In this document: positions 28,418 to 34,695 of the stretch, one piece after another
How the letters are laid out: every line of letters starts with the position of its first letter
Numbering within the stretch: position 1 is the first letter of the stretch
NCBI GenBank assembly: GCA_016291595.1
Contig: JAEEXN010000017.1
Coordinates: 1 to 41,480, forward strand
From: Prevotella sp.
Lineage (GTDB): Bacteria > Bacteroidota > Bacteroidia > Bacteroidales > Bacteroidaceae
Direction: 5' to 3'
Length of the DNA stretch: 41,480 nucleotides
Made by a program: the position numbers and the translations under genes
Notes under the pieces: generated by a model
The model's input: the letters and a program-made list of their open reading frames with translations, nothing else
What the model was told of the DNA's origin: nothing
The model's database searches: none

Positions 28418-30181
28418 ATGAAACAAAATAAATCTTACACCTATTTCAAATTATCTCTCCTCATCGTTCTTTCGATGTGGGTTATGGTCGGTTGTTCCGA
28501 CCGCAAAGCATATCTTGACGCTCTTCAGCAGGCACAGACTATAATGGAAACCAGGCCCGACTCAGCCCTTTCACTCGTCGATAGTGTGTTGCGCCATCGT
28601 GATGAGCTATCTACGAAGTTGCAGATGCAATGTCGTCTGTATCGCCTCTGTGCAGAAAACAAACTCGACACCGTCTTCCGCTCCGCCGATGAGGCAAAGC
28701 ACCTCGTGGCTTATTTCGACCGCAAGGGCACTCCCAACGAGCAGACGCTTGCTTATTATCTGCTGGCAAGAGCCTATGCGGATATGGGCGAGGCCCCCGC
28801 AGCCTTGGAGCATTTCAAGTTAGCAACAGAGAAAGCTGATACCACAAGTAAAGATTGCGACTACAGACAGTTGAGCAGAATATATGGGCAGATGGCAACA
28901 CTATTCGATTTCCAGTTCCTTTTAGATGAGGAATTAGAGGCAGCAGATTTGTCGATAAAGTATGCGTTGATGGCTGGAGACACATTAGGAGCATTGATGC
29001 TTTATAGTTCCAAAATATTTAATTATTGGAAGAAGAACAAGTTGGATTCAGTTTTAATCATTCAGGACAGCGCATATCACGCTTTAACATCCTATGGAGC
29101 TCATAAAGTTGCAGCAGGCTATTTAGGAAACTCAATACATGTATTAGCAAGTGAGGGAAAAGTGGCAGAAGCTCGTAACAATATGCATATTTATGAGACC
29201 CAATCTGGCTTTTTCGATGCAGAAGGTAATATTGAGAAAGGTCGTGAGGTGTATTATTATGACAAAGGTATGTTCTATTTGGCCGTCAATAAACTTGATT
29301 CGGCAGAATATTATTTCCGAAAGGAACTGCGTGAAGGCCATGACATGAATAATCAGGTGGCAGGTACGAGAGGGTTGTCGCTGATGTTTAATAAGAGGCA
29401 TCAGCCTGATTCTACTGCCAAGTATGCGCTGCTTAGCTACGAGTTGAACGACTCTGCCTTTGCTCAGTTGACCACAGAAAAGGTGAAGCAAACGGAAGCT
29501 ATGTACGATTATCGGCGCAATCAGCAGAAAGCCCAAGAGGAAGAACGTAAGGCTCAGTTGGCAAACCTTCGTTTTTGGGTCTTATTGTTAGTCTTGATAC
29601 TTGTTTTGTTGATCTTTTCCCTTTATGTCTATCAGCTACTCAAGAGAAGGCGAGATGTCCGCAAGCACTATTTGGCAATGCTAAGTAAACAATCTGATTT
29701 GTTGTCTGAAATTGACTATCTTAGTAAGAGTAAGGCCGATAACGAGTATCTCATAGAAAAGAAAGAGAATGAGTTGGAGAGGCTAAGAAACGAACTGTCT
29801 GCTTTTCAGGGAATCAGGCAGACCACAGCTCCTGTTGTTGACAAGCAGTTGTTCGATCACCCCTCTCACCAAATGCTCATGCGCCATGCTGTGCAGGGCA
29901 CATCTCTTTCCGACGAAGAGTGGCGGCAACTTGAGTCCTTGATTGATAAAGAGCTTCCAGGTTTCAGAGATTTTCTTCAAAAGAACCGTCATTTGCTCAA
30001 TCAGCGGGAGTATCAGACCTGTATTTTGTTGCGCCTTCATGTAGAGACAAAAGTGATAAGCCGTATGATTGGCGTTTCAGCTTCATACATCACGAAAATC
30101 CGGGTGAAAATGCTTCGCGACATCTTCCATTTAGAAGGAAAAGCAGCCGTTTTCGACGAGTTGGTGATGAATATCTGCTAA
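28418..30181 (+). CDS. membrane-spanning TPR regulator with C-terminal LuxR-like HTH
   Basis: A 587-residue protein. An N-terminal hydrophobic segment ends VMVGC (C26), a lipobox or signal anchor. Helical TPR-type repeats fill about 30-370 (for example YYLLARAYADMGEAPAALEHFKLA near 112-135). One membrane span lies at about 384-408 (FWVLLLVLILVLLIFSLYVY), a cytoplasmic coiled coil at about 420-465, and a helix-turn-helix near the C-terminus (LNQREYQTCILLRLHVETKVISRMIGVSASYITKIR split over about 527-562). The layout (periplasmic sensor, one span, DNA-binding tail) is frequent in Bacteroidota and looks like a one-component transmembrane regulator. It lies directly before five envelope-protein genes, three with a shared 5' hairpin, so they are its first candidate targets. 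Its long leader suggests post-transcriptional control. Confidence 0.82.
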   Translation: MKQNKSYTYFKLSLLIVLSMWVMVGCSDRKAYLDALQQAQTIMETRPDSALSLVDSVLRHRDELSTKLQMQCRLYRLCAENKLDTVFRSADEAKHLVAYFDRKGTPNEQTLAYYLLARAYADMGEAPAALEHFKLATEKADTTSKDCDYRQLSRIYGQMATLFDFQFLLDEELEAADLSIKYALMAGDTLGALMLYSSKIFNYWKKNKLDSVLIIQDSAYHALTSYGAHKVAAGYLGNSIHVLASEGKVAEARNNMHIYETQSGFFDAEGNIEKGREVYYYDKGMFYLAVNKLDSAEYYFRKELREGHDMNNQVAGTRGLSLMFNKRHQPDSTAKYALLSYELNDSAFAQLTTEKVKQTEAMYDYRRNQQKAQEEERKAQLANLRFWVLLLVLILVLLIFSLYVYQLLKRRRDVRKHYLAMLSKQSDLLSEIDYLSKSKADNEYLIEKKENELERLRNELSAFQGIRQTTAPVVDKQLFDHPSHQMLMRHAVQGTSLSDEEWRQLESLIDKELPGFRDFLQKNRHLLNQREYQTCILLRLHVETKVISRMIGVSASYITKIRVKMLRDIFHLEGKAAVFDELVMNIC

Positions 30182-30226
30182 AGCTACCAGTTCGGTGAAT
30201 TGTTGTTAATGTATTGGTAGACAATA

Positions 30227-30254
30227 GGTTATCAATAGGTTAATTATTTGGTTA
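30227..30254 (+). promoter_or_regulatory. three GGTTA direct repeats at 11-12 bp spacing
   Basis: GGTTA occurs at 30227-30231, 30238-30242 and 30250-30254, about one helical turn apart, ending about 20 bp before the -33 element at 30275. The last copy is part of GTTAATTCTAA (30251-30261), which recurs at 30937-30947 before the next gene. Such an arrangement is typical of an activator site; the binding protein is unknown. Confidence 0.45.
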
Positions 30255-30274
30255 ATTCTAAAAGTTCATATTTC

Positions 30275-30305
30275 TTTGTCTTGTTGGTGCAAACTATTAC
30301 TTTTG
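30275..30305 (+). promoter_or_regulatory. promoter of the first cluster gene
   Basis: TTTG at 30275-30278, 19 bp spacer, TACTTTTG at 30298-30305. The leader hairpin begins two bases after the -7 box. Confidence 0.72.
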
Positions 30306-30306
30306 C

Positions 30307-30340
30307 AGCCGCTTAGATGAGTCGCTTTAGCAAAGTGGTT
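30307..30340 (+). promoter_or_regulatory. leader hairpin L1
   Basis: AGCCGCTT (30307-30314) pairs with AAGTGGTT (30333-30340): eight pairs, two of them G-U, around an 18-nt loop containing GTCGC and AGCA. It is the most diverged of three related copies (L1, L2, L3) and sits at the expected transcript 5' end. Confidence 0.7.
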
Positions 30341-30378
30341 CACTACATTATTTAAAACATTTACAATTTACAAAAAAG

Positions 30379-30897
30379 ATGAGTAAACAAAAAACTAATA
30401 ATATCTTTAAAATGAAGAAAACAATATCATTATTGCTGTTTGTGGCCATTTTCATGCCATTTAGCATGTGCTTTTCACAAAGCAGGATGCCGATAGAAGA
30501 TCGTCTGGGTTGGAACCCGGAAGTAGTGAAATGGATAGAAGATCATAAGACTGTATTTACCGACAGCTCTGTAGTTGCTGACATCTACTCTTACATGCTA
30601 AGTCATCAGATGGAGATTCATCATGTAGCTATCTATAATACTCCTTCATGGGTTGATTCAAACAAGAAATCATACCTGCGTTCAATCATATTGTATTCCA
30701 AAAAACCACAAATGTGCAAAAAAGGAGAGTTATTCTATAGACTGGAAATAGACTTGGACTTTGATGGCGATGAGGTTGATGCATTGGAATTGTGGGATTC
30801 TGTTGACAAAACCGAGTTCATCGACGACTTCATGGATAAGGTAAGTGGATATCCTGTGAAAGATTTGAGATTTGAAATAAGAACTCAAAAACATTGA
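30379..30897 (+). CDS. small secreted protein, unknown
   Basis: A 172-residue protein with a signal peptide (hydrophobic stretch about residues 15-32, cut near CFSQ). The mature part is acidic and mixed alpha/beta (PEVVKWIEDHKTVFTDSS, ELFYRLEIDLDFDGDEVDALELWD) with no family I know. It might be periplasmic. The ATG at 30379 is kept because its distance from the leader hairpin (39 nt) matches the two sister genes (34 and 30 nt); an inner ATG at 30412 would give a shorter signal peptide. It has its own promoter and leader element. Confidence 0.7.
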   Translation: MSKQKTNNIFKMKKTISLLLFVAIFMPFSMCFSQSRMPIEDRLGWNPEVVKWIEDHKTVFTDSSVVADIYSYMLSHQMEIHHVAIYNTPSWVDSNKKSYLRSIILYSKKPQMCKKGELFYRLEIDLDFDGDEVDALELWDSVDKTEFIDDFMDKVSGYPVKDLRFEIRTQKH

Positions 30898-30933
30898 TTG
30901 TAAACGCTGATTCCGGGCCTTTTTTTATGATAT

Positions 30934-30963
30934 TAAGTTAATTCTAACTGACGTTAAGTTAAT
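30934..30963 (+). promoter_or_regulatory. paired TTAAGTTAAT sites upstream of the barrel gene
   Basis: TTAAGTTAAT is found at 30934-30943 and again at 30954-30963, exactly 20 bp (two helical turns) apart, some 60-90 bp upstream of the -7 box at 31021. The first overlaps GTTAATTCTAA, shared with the upstream gene's regulatory region. Confidence 0.45.
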
Positions 30964-31020
30964 GATTAGTAATGGAGGAATATTTAATTTTTTCCTTTAC
31001 GGTTATCCGTGAAAAAGAGA

Positions 31021-31028
31021 TACATTTG
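31021..31028 (+). promoter_or_regulatory. -7 box of the barrel gene
   Basis: TACATTTG matches TAnnTTTG. A TTTA at 30996-30999, 21 bp upstream, is a one-mismatch -33. Leader hairpin L2 starts two bases after the box. Confidence 0.65.
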
Positions 31029-31029
31029 C

Positions 31030-31064
31030 AGCGGCTTAAGTAAATCGCATTTTGCAAAGCCGCT
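31030..31064 (+). promoter_or_regulatory. leader hairpin L2
   Basis: AGCGGCTT (31030-31037) pairs perfectly with AAGCCGCT (31057-31064) around a 19-nt loop that is identical to the loop of L3. Relative to L1, one pair is G-C in place of C-G and two G-U pairs become G-C. Confidence 0.8.
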
Positions 31065-31097
31065 TACTACATATTTATTAAATTTAAATTTTAAAAG

Positions 31098-31697
31098 ATG
31101 AGAAAAAAGAATTTTTTATTCGTAGCGTTATTCTTGCTCTGCAGCGTTACTAGTTATGCACAGAGTCAGTGGGGGGTGTTCGGACAGGCAAACCTGTCGG
31201 GTTCAACGGCCGATGGTGTCGGCACGCGTGTAGGTGGCTCAATAGGTGTGATGTACGACAGGAAGCTGACAGGCAATTTGTTTTTGCAGCCTCGTTTGGT
31301 AGCGTCGTATATGGAGAATGAGACGAAGAAGAGCGTAACACCCAACGAGTTTTTCAGTCAGTGGTCGCTTACGCTTCCAGTGTTAGCCTCTTACAAATTT
31401 GACTTAGGCGGTGCCAACTCTTTGCGCCTGAATGCCGGCCCATACCTGCAGTATGCTGCGTTCGGCCGCGACAGAGTCTATAAGGTTCGTATGGGTGAGA
31501 CCCAGAGCTATCCTTCGCTGGGCTGGTGGCACCAGGACTTCGGTAAGCATTTCACTTATGGTTTGCAGGGAGGCGTTTCTTTCGTTCACAACAAATGGGT
31601 GGGTATGATCGACTATAAGTACTCACTCCGTAAGAGCCTTCTGAACATGAACGGCCATGAGTCGACGTTCTCATTTGGCGTGGGATACATGTTCTAA
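31098..31697 (+). CDS. small outer-membrane beta-barrel protein
   Basis: A 199-residue protein with a signal peptide (to about residue 21, TSYAQ) and alternating strands: GVFGQANLSGSTADG, GGSIGVMYDRKL, LFLQPRLVASYM, LTLPVLASYKF, RLNAGPYLQYAAFG, FTYGLQGGVSF, WVGMIDYKYSLRK. It ends in FGVGYMF, the terminal aromatic expected for BAM substrates. The fold resembles the PorT/OMP_b-brl family of small eight-stranded barrels, whose roles are mostly unknown. It is preceded by leader hairpin L2 and followed by hairpin A. Confidence 0.8.
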   Translation: MRKKNFLFVALFLLCSVTSYAQSQWGVFGQANLSGSTADGVGTRVGGSIGVMYDRKLTGNLFLQPRLVASYMENETKKSVTPNEFFSQWSLTLPVLASYKFDLGGANSLRLNAGPYLQYAAFGRDRVYKVRMGETQSYPSLGWWHQDFGKHFTYGLQGGVSFVHNKWVGMIDYKYSLRKSLLNMNGHESTFSFGVGYMF

Positions 31698-31743
31698 GTA
31701 ATCAAATAGGTTTAGATGCAAACTTTTTAAGCCTGCTATTTGT

Positions 31744-31785
31744 TGTGCTCTCACTCTGTCTCTCTTGGAGCAGGGTGGGGGTACA
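31744..31785 (+). repeat. intergenic hairpin A
   Basis: The arms 31744-31758 and 31771-31785 form 15 consecutive pairs (four G-U) around a 12-nt segment that can add a CTC/GAG stem. It lies between the barrel gene stop and hairpin L3 and aligns base for base with hairpin B (32569-32608), also located after a gene. No T-run follows, so it is not a classic terminator. Confidence 0.65.
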
Positions 31786-31794
31786 TTTATGATT

Positions 31795-31802
31795 TAAACT
31801 TG
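31795..31802 (+). promoter_or_regulatory. weak -7-like box before the FKBP-like gene
   Basis: TAAACTTG has one mismatch to TAnnTTTG and no good -33. It keeps the same spacing to the leader hairpin core (three bases) as the boxes before L1 and L2. The gene might instead be read from the upstream promoter. Confidence 0.35.
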
Positions 31803-31842
31803 TAAACGGCTTAAGTAAATCGCATTTTGCAAAGCCGTTTAC
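31802..31842 (+). promoter_or_regulatory. leader hairpin L3
   Basis: GTAAACGGCTT (31802-31812) pairs perfectly with AAGCCGTTTAC (31832-31842), 11 pairs around the 19-nt loop also found in L2. The G-C pair of L2 next to the outer A-U has become A-U here, a compensated change. Confidence 0.8.
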
Positions 31843-31871
31843 TTCATTTTCATAACCTAATTAAAATAAAA

Positions 31872-32555
31872 ATGATGAAGAAAAAAGTAACTCTGCTAGG
31901 ACTGTTTGTGGCGATGTGTTTCATTTCATGTTCTGAATCAGAAGAAGATCAGAGCGAGTACGCTAACTGGAAAGAGAAAAACGAGGAATACTTCCATGCC
32001 ATTTATGAGAAAGCGACTACGGAACAGAGTGTTGCTGACGGGCAATGGAAAACATTCTTGAAATGGTCGCTCGACAGTTCTTCGCTACCGGAAGATCATA
32101 TTGTGGTGAAAGTGATGAATGAAAGCGGAAGAACCGAGAGCCCGTTATATACGGATTCAGTCTGTTTGCACGTAAAAGGCTCTTTGATGCCAACAGCGTA
32201 TCATTCAAATGGATATGTGTTTCTGAACACCTATTTTGGAGAAAAGGAAGAGCAAGAGGTCGGCACTCCATTATATATGCAAGTCAAAGGAGATGTGAGA
32301 GGATGGATATCCTTAACATCCGTTAGTGCAAGAGCCGACGCTTATCCCCTTGTTGTTGATGGTCTCGCAACGGCACTGCAACACATGCATGTGGGCGACC
32401 GATGGCTGGTATACATTCCTTATCAGCTTGGTTTTGGTTTGCGCAATGTGCCAGAATGGGGTGTACCTGCCTATAGTACGCTGGTCTTAGATGTTAAGTT
32501 GCTGAGGATTATCAAGCCAGCTGCCCCTCATTGGTTCGTAAAGAAATCTTTATAA
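31872..32555 (+). CDS. FKBP-like peptidyl-prolyl isomerase lipoprotein
   Basis: A 227-residue lipoprotein (lipobox FISC, C20). The C-terminal half resembles the FKBP domain of Bacteroidota lipoproteins: VCLHVKGSLMPTA, GYVFLNTYF, PLVVDGLATALQHMHVGDRWLVYIPYQLGFG and VPAYSTLVLDVKLLRI. FKBPs speed cis-trans isomerisation at proline and help folding in the periplasm. The usual FDxS active-site segment reads FLNT and the active-site Trp position is Leu, so catalysis may be weak and chaperoning the main role. Two ATGs (31872 and 31875) are equivalent. The N-terminal third is acidic (SESEEDQSEYANWKEKNEEY). It is preceded by hairpin L3 and followed by hairpin B. Confidence 0.8.
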   Translation: MMKKKVTLLGLFVAMCFISCSESEEDQSEYANWKEKNEEYFHAIYEKATTEQSVADGQWKTFLKWSLDSSSLPEDHIVVKVMNESGRTESPLYTDSVCLHVKGSLMPTAYHSNGYVFLNTYFGEKEEQEVGTPLYMQVKGDVRGWISLTSVSARADAYPLVVDGLATALQHMHVGDRWLVYIPYQLGFGLRNVPEWGVPAYSTLVLDVKLLRIIKPAAPHWFVKKSL

Positions 32556-32568
32556 ACTTGCTATTTGT

Positions 32569-32608
32569 CGTACCTCACTCTGCATCTCTCAGGGCAGAGG
32601 AGGGTACG
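32569..32608 (+). repeat. intergenic hairpin B
   Basis: The arms 32569-32583 and 32594-32608 form 13 of 15 possible pairs around a 10-nt loop, 13 nt after the FKBP-like gene stop. It is homologous to hairpin A and the flanks also align (GCTATTTGT before, TTATGA-TCTAAA-like after). The outer pair is C-G here and U-A in A. Confidence 0.65.
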
Positions 32609-32662
32609 CTTATGAATCTAAATTTTAATATCAGAAAATATAAACATAAAAACAGATTTAAG

Positions 32663-32719
32663 ATGAAAGAATTATCAAAAAACAAAATGGGGAGTTGTCA
32701 AAAGTATGTGCATTTTTAA
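32663..32719 (+). CDS. short ORF overlapping the next lipoprotein start
   Basis: ATG at 32663, 18 codons (MKELSKNKMGSCQKYVHF), stop at 32719, overlapping in another frame the start region of the small lipoprotein gene. It is either a leader peptide, coupled to that gene, or the true beginning of it separated by frameshifts at the G4 (32689-32692) and T4 (32734-32737) runs. Confidence 0.3.
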   Translation: MKELSKNKMGSCQKYVHF

Positions 32720-32723
32720 TCGT

Positions 32724-32921
32724 ATGTTCACTCTTTTCCTTGCATTTTTCAGTGCTAATTTATTGGTTGGATGTAGTAGCGACTCAGAAAACAGCATGTT
32801 AGTGGTATCAGATAAAGCAAATACTAATGGAATTGTGGACAGCGAACAAGCCTACATGCTGTTAACAACCGACTACTTAGACTATCTTAATATAGTGGAT
32901 AAAGAACTGTTAAATAATTAG
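32724..32921 (+). CDS. very small lipoprotein, unknown
   Basis: A 65-residue protein whose first 17 residues form a compact lipoprotein signal (MFTLFLAFFSANLLVGC, C17). The mature part is only about 48 residues, acidic, with no recognised domain. An in-frame ATG at 32706 is possible. The upstream frame could belong to it if two single-base deletions have occurred, in which case this is a damaged gene. It lies downstream of hairpin B with no clear promoter of its own. Confidence 0.5.
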   Translation: MFTLFLAFFSANLLVGCSSDSENSMLVVSDKANTNGIVDSEQAYMLLTTDYLDYLNIVDKELLNN

Positions 32922-32956
32922 GTGACAATTCTCCTTTCACTTTATTCTTCAATTTT

Positions 32957-32987
32957 TTTGTGTAGCAAAAAATAAAGAATAACTTTG
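32957..32987 (+). promoter_or_regulatory. promoter of the last cluster lipoprotein
   Basis: TTTG at 32957-32960, 19 bp spacer, TAACTTTG at 32980-32987. The leader would be about 108 nt and includes a weak GTGAA/TTCAC hairpin (33013-33041). Confidence 0.7.
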
Positions 32988-33099
32988 TATACGAAATGAG
33001 ATTGAAACAACGGTGAAGCGTGGAATTATTACCTGATTCACTATAAACATATCTTGGTGTTCCATGAATGATAAATGTGTAACTTATAATTATTTAATC

Positions 33100-33504
33100 A
33101 TGAAGAAAAGAATCGTTTTATTAGTTTTTGTGTTATCATCAATGATAGTATTTTCTTGCCAAAACAATAGCACCGCAAATCGGCAAGAAGTTGCTAACGA
33201 GGATCTTGAGATTCTCAATAAGGCTGATTCCTCAATCCTCTCTAAAATGGATATTGAAGAAAAACTACGGCTGATTCAGGCTTACAAGATAGCTGAGTAT
33301 ATAGATTTGAATCTGACAGACTCAATTTATACACTCTCTATCTCTGAAGAAGACGCTAAGAAAATAGGTGTCAGCGAGGATATTTACCATGAAGTAGTTT
33401 TAAACATCAATCAGCTTAATGAGGCTATTGCAGCGTTCAACCATAGTCACTCACCTAATGATACCTTTGAGTTGACTGATTTTAAAAAGCTGATAAAGAA
33501 ATGA
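33100..33504 (+). CDS. small lipoprotein, unknown
   Basis: A 134-residue lipoprotein (lipobox FSC, C20). The mature part is mostly helical and acidic (EEKLRLIQAYKIAEYIDLN, EEDAKKIGVSEDIYHEVVLNINQLNEAIAAF), with no family I recognise. The ATG at 33100 starts directly at the signal peptide; an in-frame ATG at 33064 would add twelve residues without a basic N-region. It has its own consensus promoter and lacks the L-type hairpin, so it may be separately controlled from the first three cluster genes. Confidence 0.72.
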   Translation: MKKRIVLLVFVLSSMIVFSCQNNSTANRQEVANEDLEILNKADSSILSKMDIEEKLRLIQAYKIAEYIDLNLTDSIYTLSISEEDAKKIGVSEDIYHEVVLNINQLNEAIAAFNHSHSPNDTFELTDFKKLIKK

Positions 33505-33511
33505 GATGATG

Positions 33512-33577
33512 AGGGACGGTTCCGCTGATTCACCGGTGAAAACGGAAGAATCAAAAAAAACTGTCCCTTGATTTACA
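33512..33577. repeat. nested palindromic element (REP/MITE-like)
   Basis: An outer inverted pair, AGGGACGGT (33512-33520) and ACTGTCCCT (about 33560-33568), encloses TTCCG/CGGAA and the perfect 12-bp palindrome TTCACCGGTGAA (33529-33540), with GATTC/GAATC as an alternative pairing. GGGACGGT/ACTGTCCC ends are seen in small non-coding repeats of many bacteria. It may also end transcription of the preceding lipoprotein gene. Confidence 0.5.
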
Positions 33578-33648
33578 GAAAAGTCCTTTCAAGGAGTTCA
33601 AGGGGTTGCAGTTCCGCTCCTTTTCTGTGTGCAACTTTTGGAATTTGC

Positions 33649-33775
33649 AATTAATGCCTGATTATGCTCTAATTAATGCCTGATTATGCTCTAATTGATG
33701 CCTAGTTACACGCTAATTAATGCCTGATTAGACCTTAATTGATTAACTAGTTAGAGGGTAATCGGGCATCGATTA
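33649..33775. repeat. 22-bp tandem array with a terminal inverted copy
   Basis: Five head-to-tail 22-bp units: 33649-33670 and 33671-33692 (identical), 33693-33714, 33715-33736 and 33737-33758 (degenerate). The unit core is TAATTRATGCCTGATTA. The 17 bases 33759-33775 are the same core in reverse complement with two changes, so the array can fold back. Apart from this array and the palindromic element, 33505-33918 holds no credible gene. Confidence 0.85.
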
Positions 33776-33918
33776 CAAAAATACGGGTGAAGGCATCGTG
33801 ACGGCAGAAAGACAAGTGTCACCAAGCATAAGCCATTATCCGTCAGGCGATAGCAAGGTTTAGTGACGAACGAGGGGAGCAGAGCTGCCGGTTTGAGGTT
33901 AACGTGAATTTGTCGAAC

Positions 33919-34653
33919 TCACGTTAGATAAGCGATGAGCACATCCCAGACGGCGATGATATGGCAGACGCTGCCTGCCAGCACGAAGAAATGGAAGACG
34001 GTATGCATGAACCGTTTTTTATTGATGCTGTAAAACACGGCTCCCGTAATGTAACATACTCCCTCGGCAATAATCCAAATCACGGCGGCTGTGCTCACAC
34101 TGTCGATGAGCGGCTTGAAGGCGACAAGTACGGAGAGCCCCATCAGGCAGAAACAAATCGTCTCCAGGTTCGAGTGCTCTTTCAGTTTGATGAAGCTGGT
34201 GATGGTTCCGGCGATGGCTGCAGCCCAGATGAACAGGAAAAGACTCCATCCCCAATAGCCTTGTTCGCGGAGGGCTATCAGTGTGATGGGCGAGTAAGAG
34301 CCGGCAATATGCCAGTAGATGGCGGCATGATCCCACTTGCGCAGCCTTTCTTTCCATACGCTTCGCGCCTTGACGGCGTGATAGATGGTTGAGGCCAGAT
34401 ACGACATAATCATGCCGAACAAATAAAGGATGACTCCTGCCGTGGCCCATCCGTCGCCTGAGCGGAAACACCAAATCAGGAAGATAATGCCGAAAACCAC
34501 GCCCAAGGCGATTCCCCCGCCATGACTCGACGAGTTCCAAATTTCCTCTTTGTGATTGAAATGTATACGGCGCATAGGCTTGATGCTTCGGTAATCATCA
34601 TTTATCGTCGTGGTGATAGAGCCAACGCTCATAGTTATTTGCCTTGCCGGCAT
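33919..34653 (-). CDS. hemolysin III/PAQR family membrane protein
   Basis: A 244-residue protein with seven predicted membrane segments. The family motifs are present: EEIWNSSSHGGGI near 37-49 at the first segment, SYLASTIYHAVKARSVWKERLRKWDHAAIYWHIAGSYSP split over about 84-122, with S/H/D zinc-ligand candidates, and the C-terminal HTVFHFFVLAGSVCHI with two more histidines. HlyIII/YqfA proteins are related to PAQR receptors; their role in bacteria is uncertain and haemolysis is not implied. The start is unsure: ATGs at 34653, 34632 and 34575 are all possible, the last giving the most typical N-terminus. It lies 42 nt after the WG-repeat-like gene on the same strand, probably one operon. Confidence 0.85.
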   Translation of the reverse strand: MPARQITMSVGSITTTINDDYRSIKPMRRIHFNHKEEIWNSSSHGGGIALGVVFGIIFLIWCFRSGDGWATAGVILYLFGMIMSYLASTIYHAVKARSVWKERLRKWDHAAIYWHIAGSYSPITLIALREQGYWGWSLFLFIWAAAIAGTITSFIKLKEHSNLETICFCLMGLSVLVAFKPLIDSVSTAAVIWIIAEGVCYITGAVFYSINKKRFMHTVFHFFVLAGSVCHIIAVWDVLIAYLT

Positions 34654-34695
34654 CAAAAAGGATAACTATGAACCACGGGACTCTATACCCGAAAA

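Noticed and set aside
30900..30931. Terminator after the first cluster gene (T-run at 30919-30927)
   Set aside because: A T-run is present but I could not find a stable stem before it.
30307..31842. Hairpin repeats considered as invertible promoter flanks
   Set aside because: Each inverted pair encloses only 18-19 bases with no promoter inside, unlike Bacteroides invertible promoters, and no recombinase gene is present.
32994..33099. A fourth L-type leader hairpin before the last lipoprotein
   Set aside because: Only a GTGAA/TTCAC stem is found, away from the transcript 5' end, and the loop shares no sequence with L1-L3.
33649..33758. Tandem repeats considered as a CRISPR array
   Set aside because: Units abut directly with no variable spacers and no cas genes are nearby.
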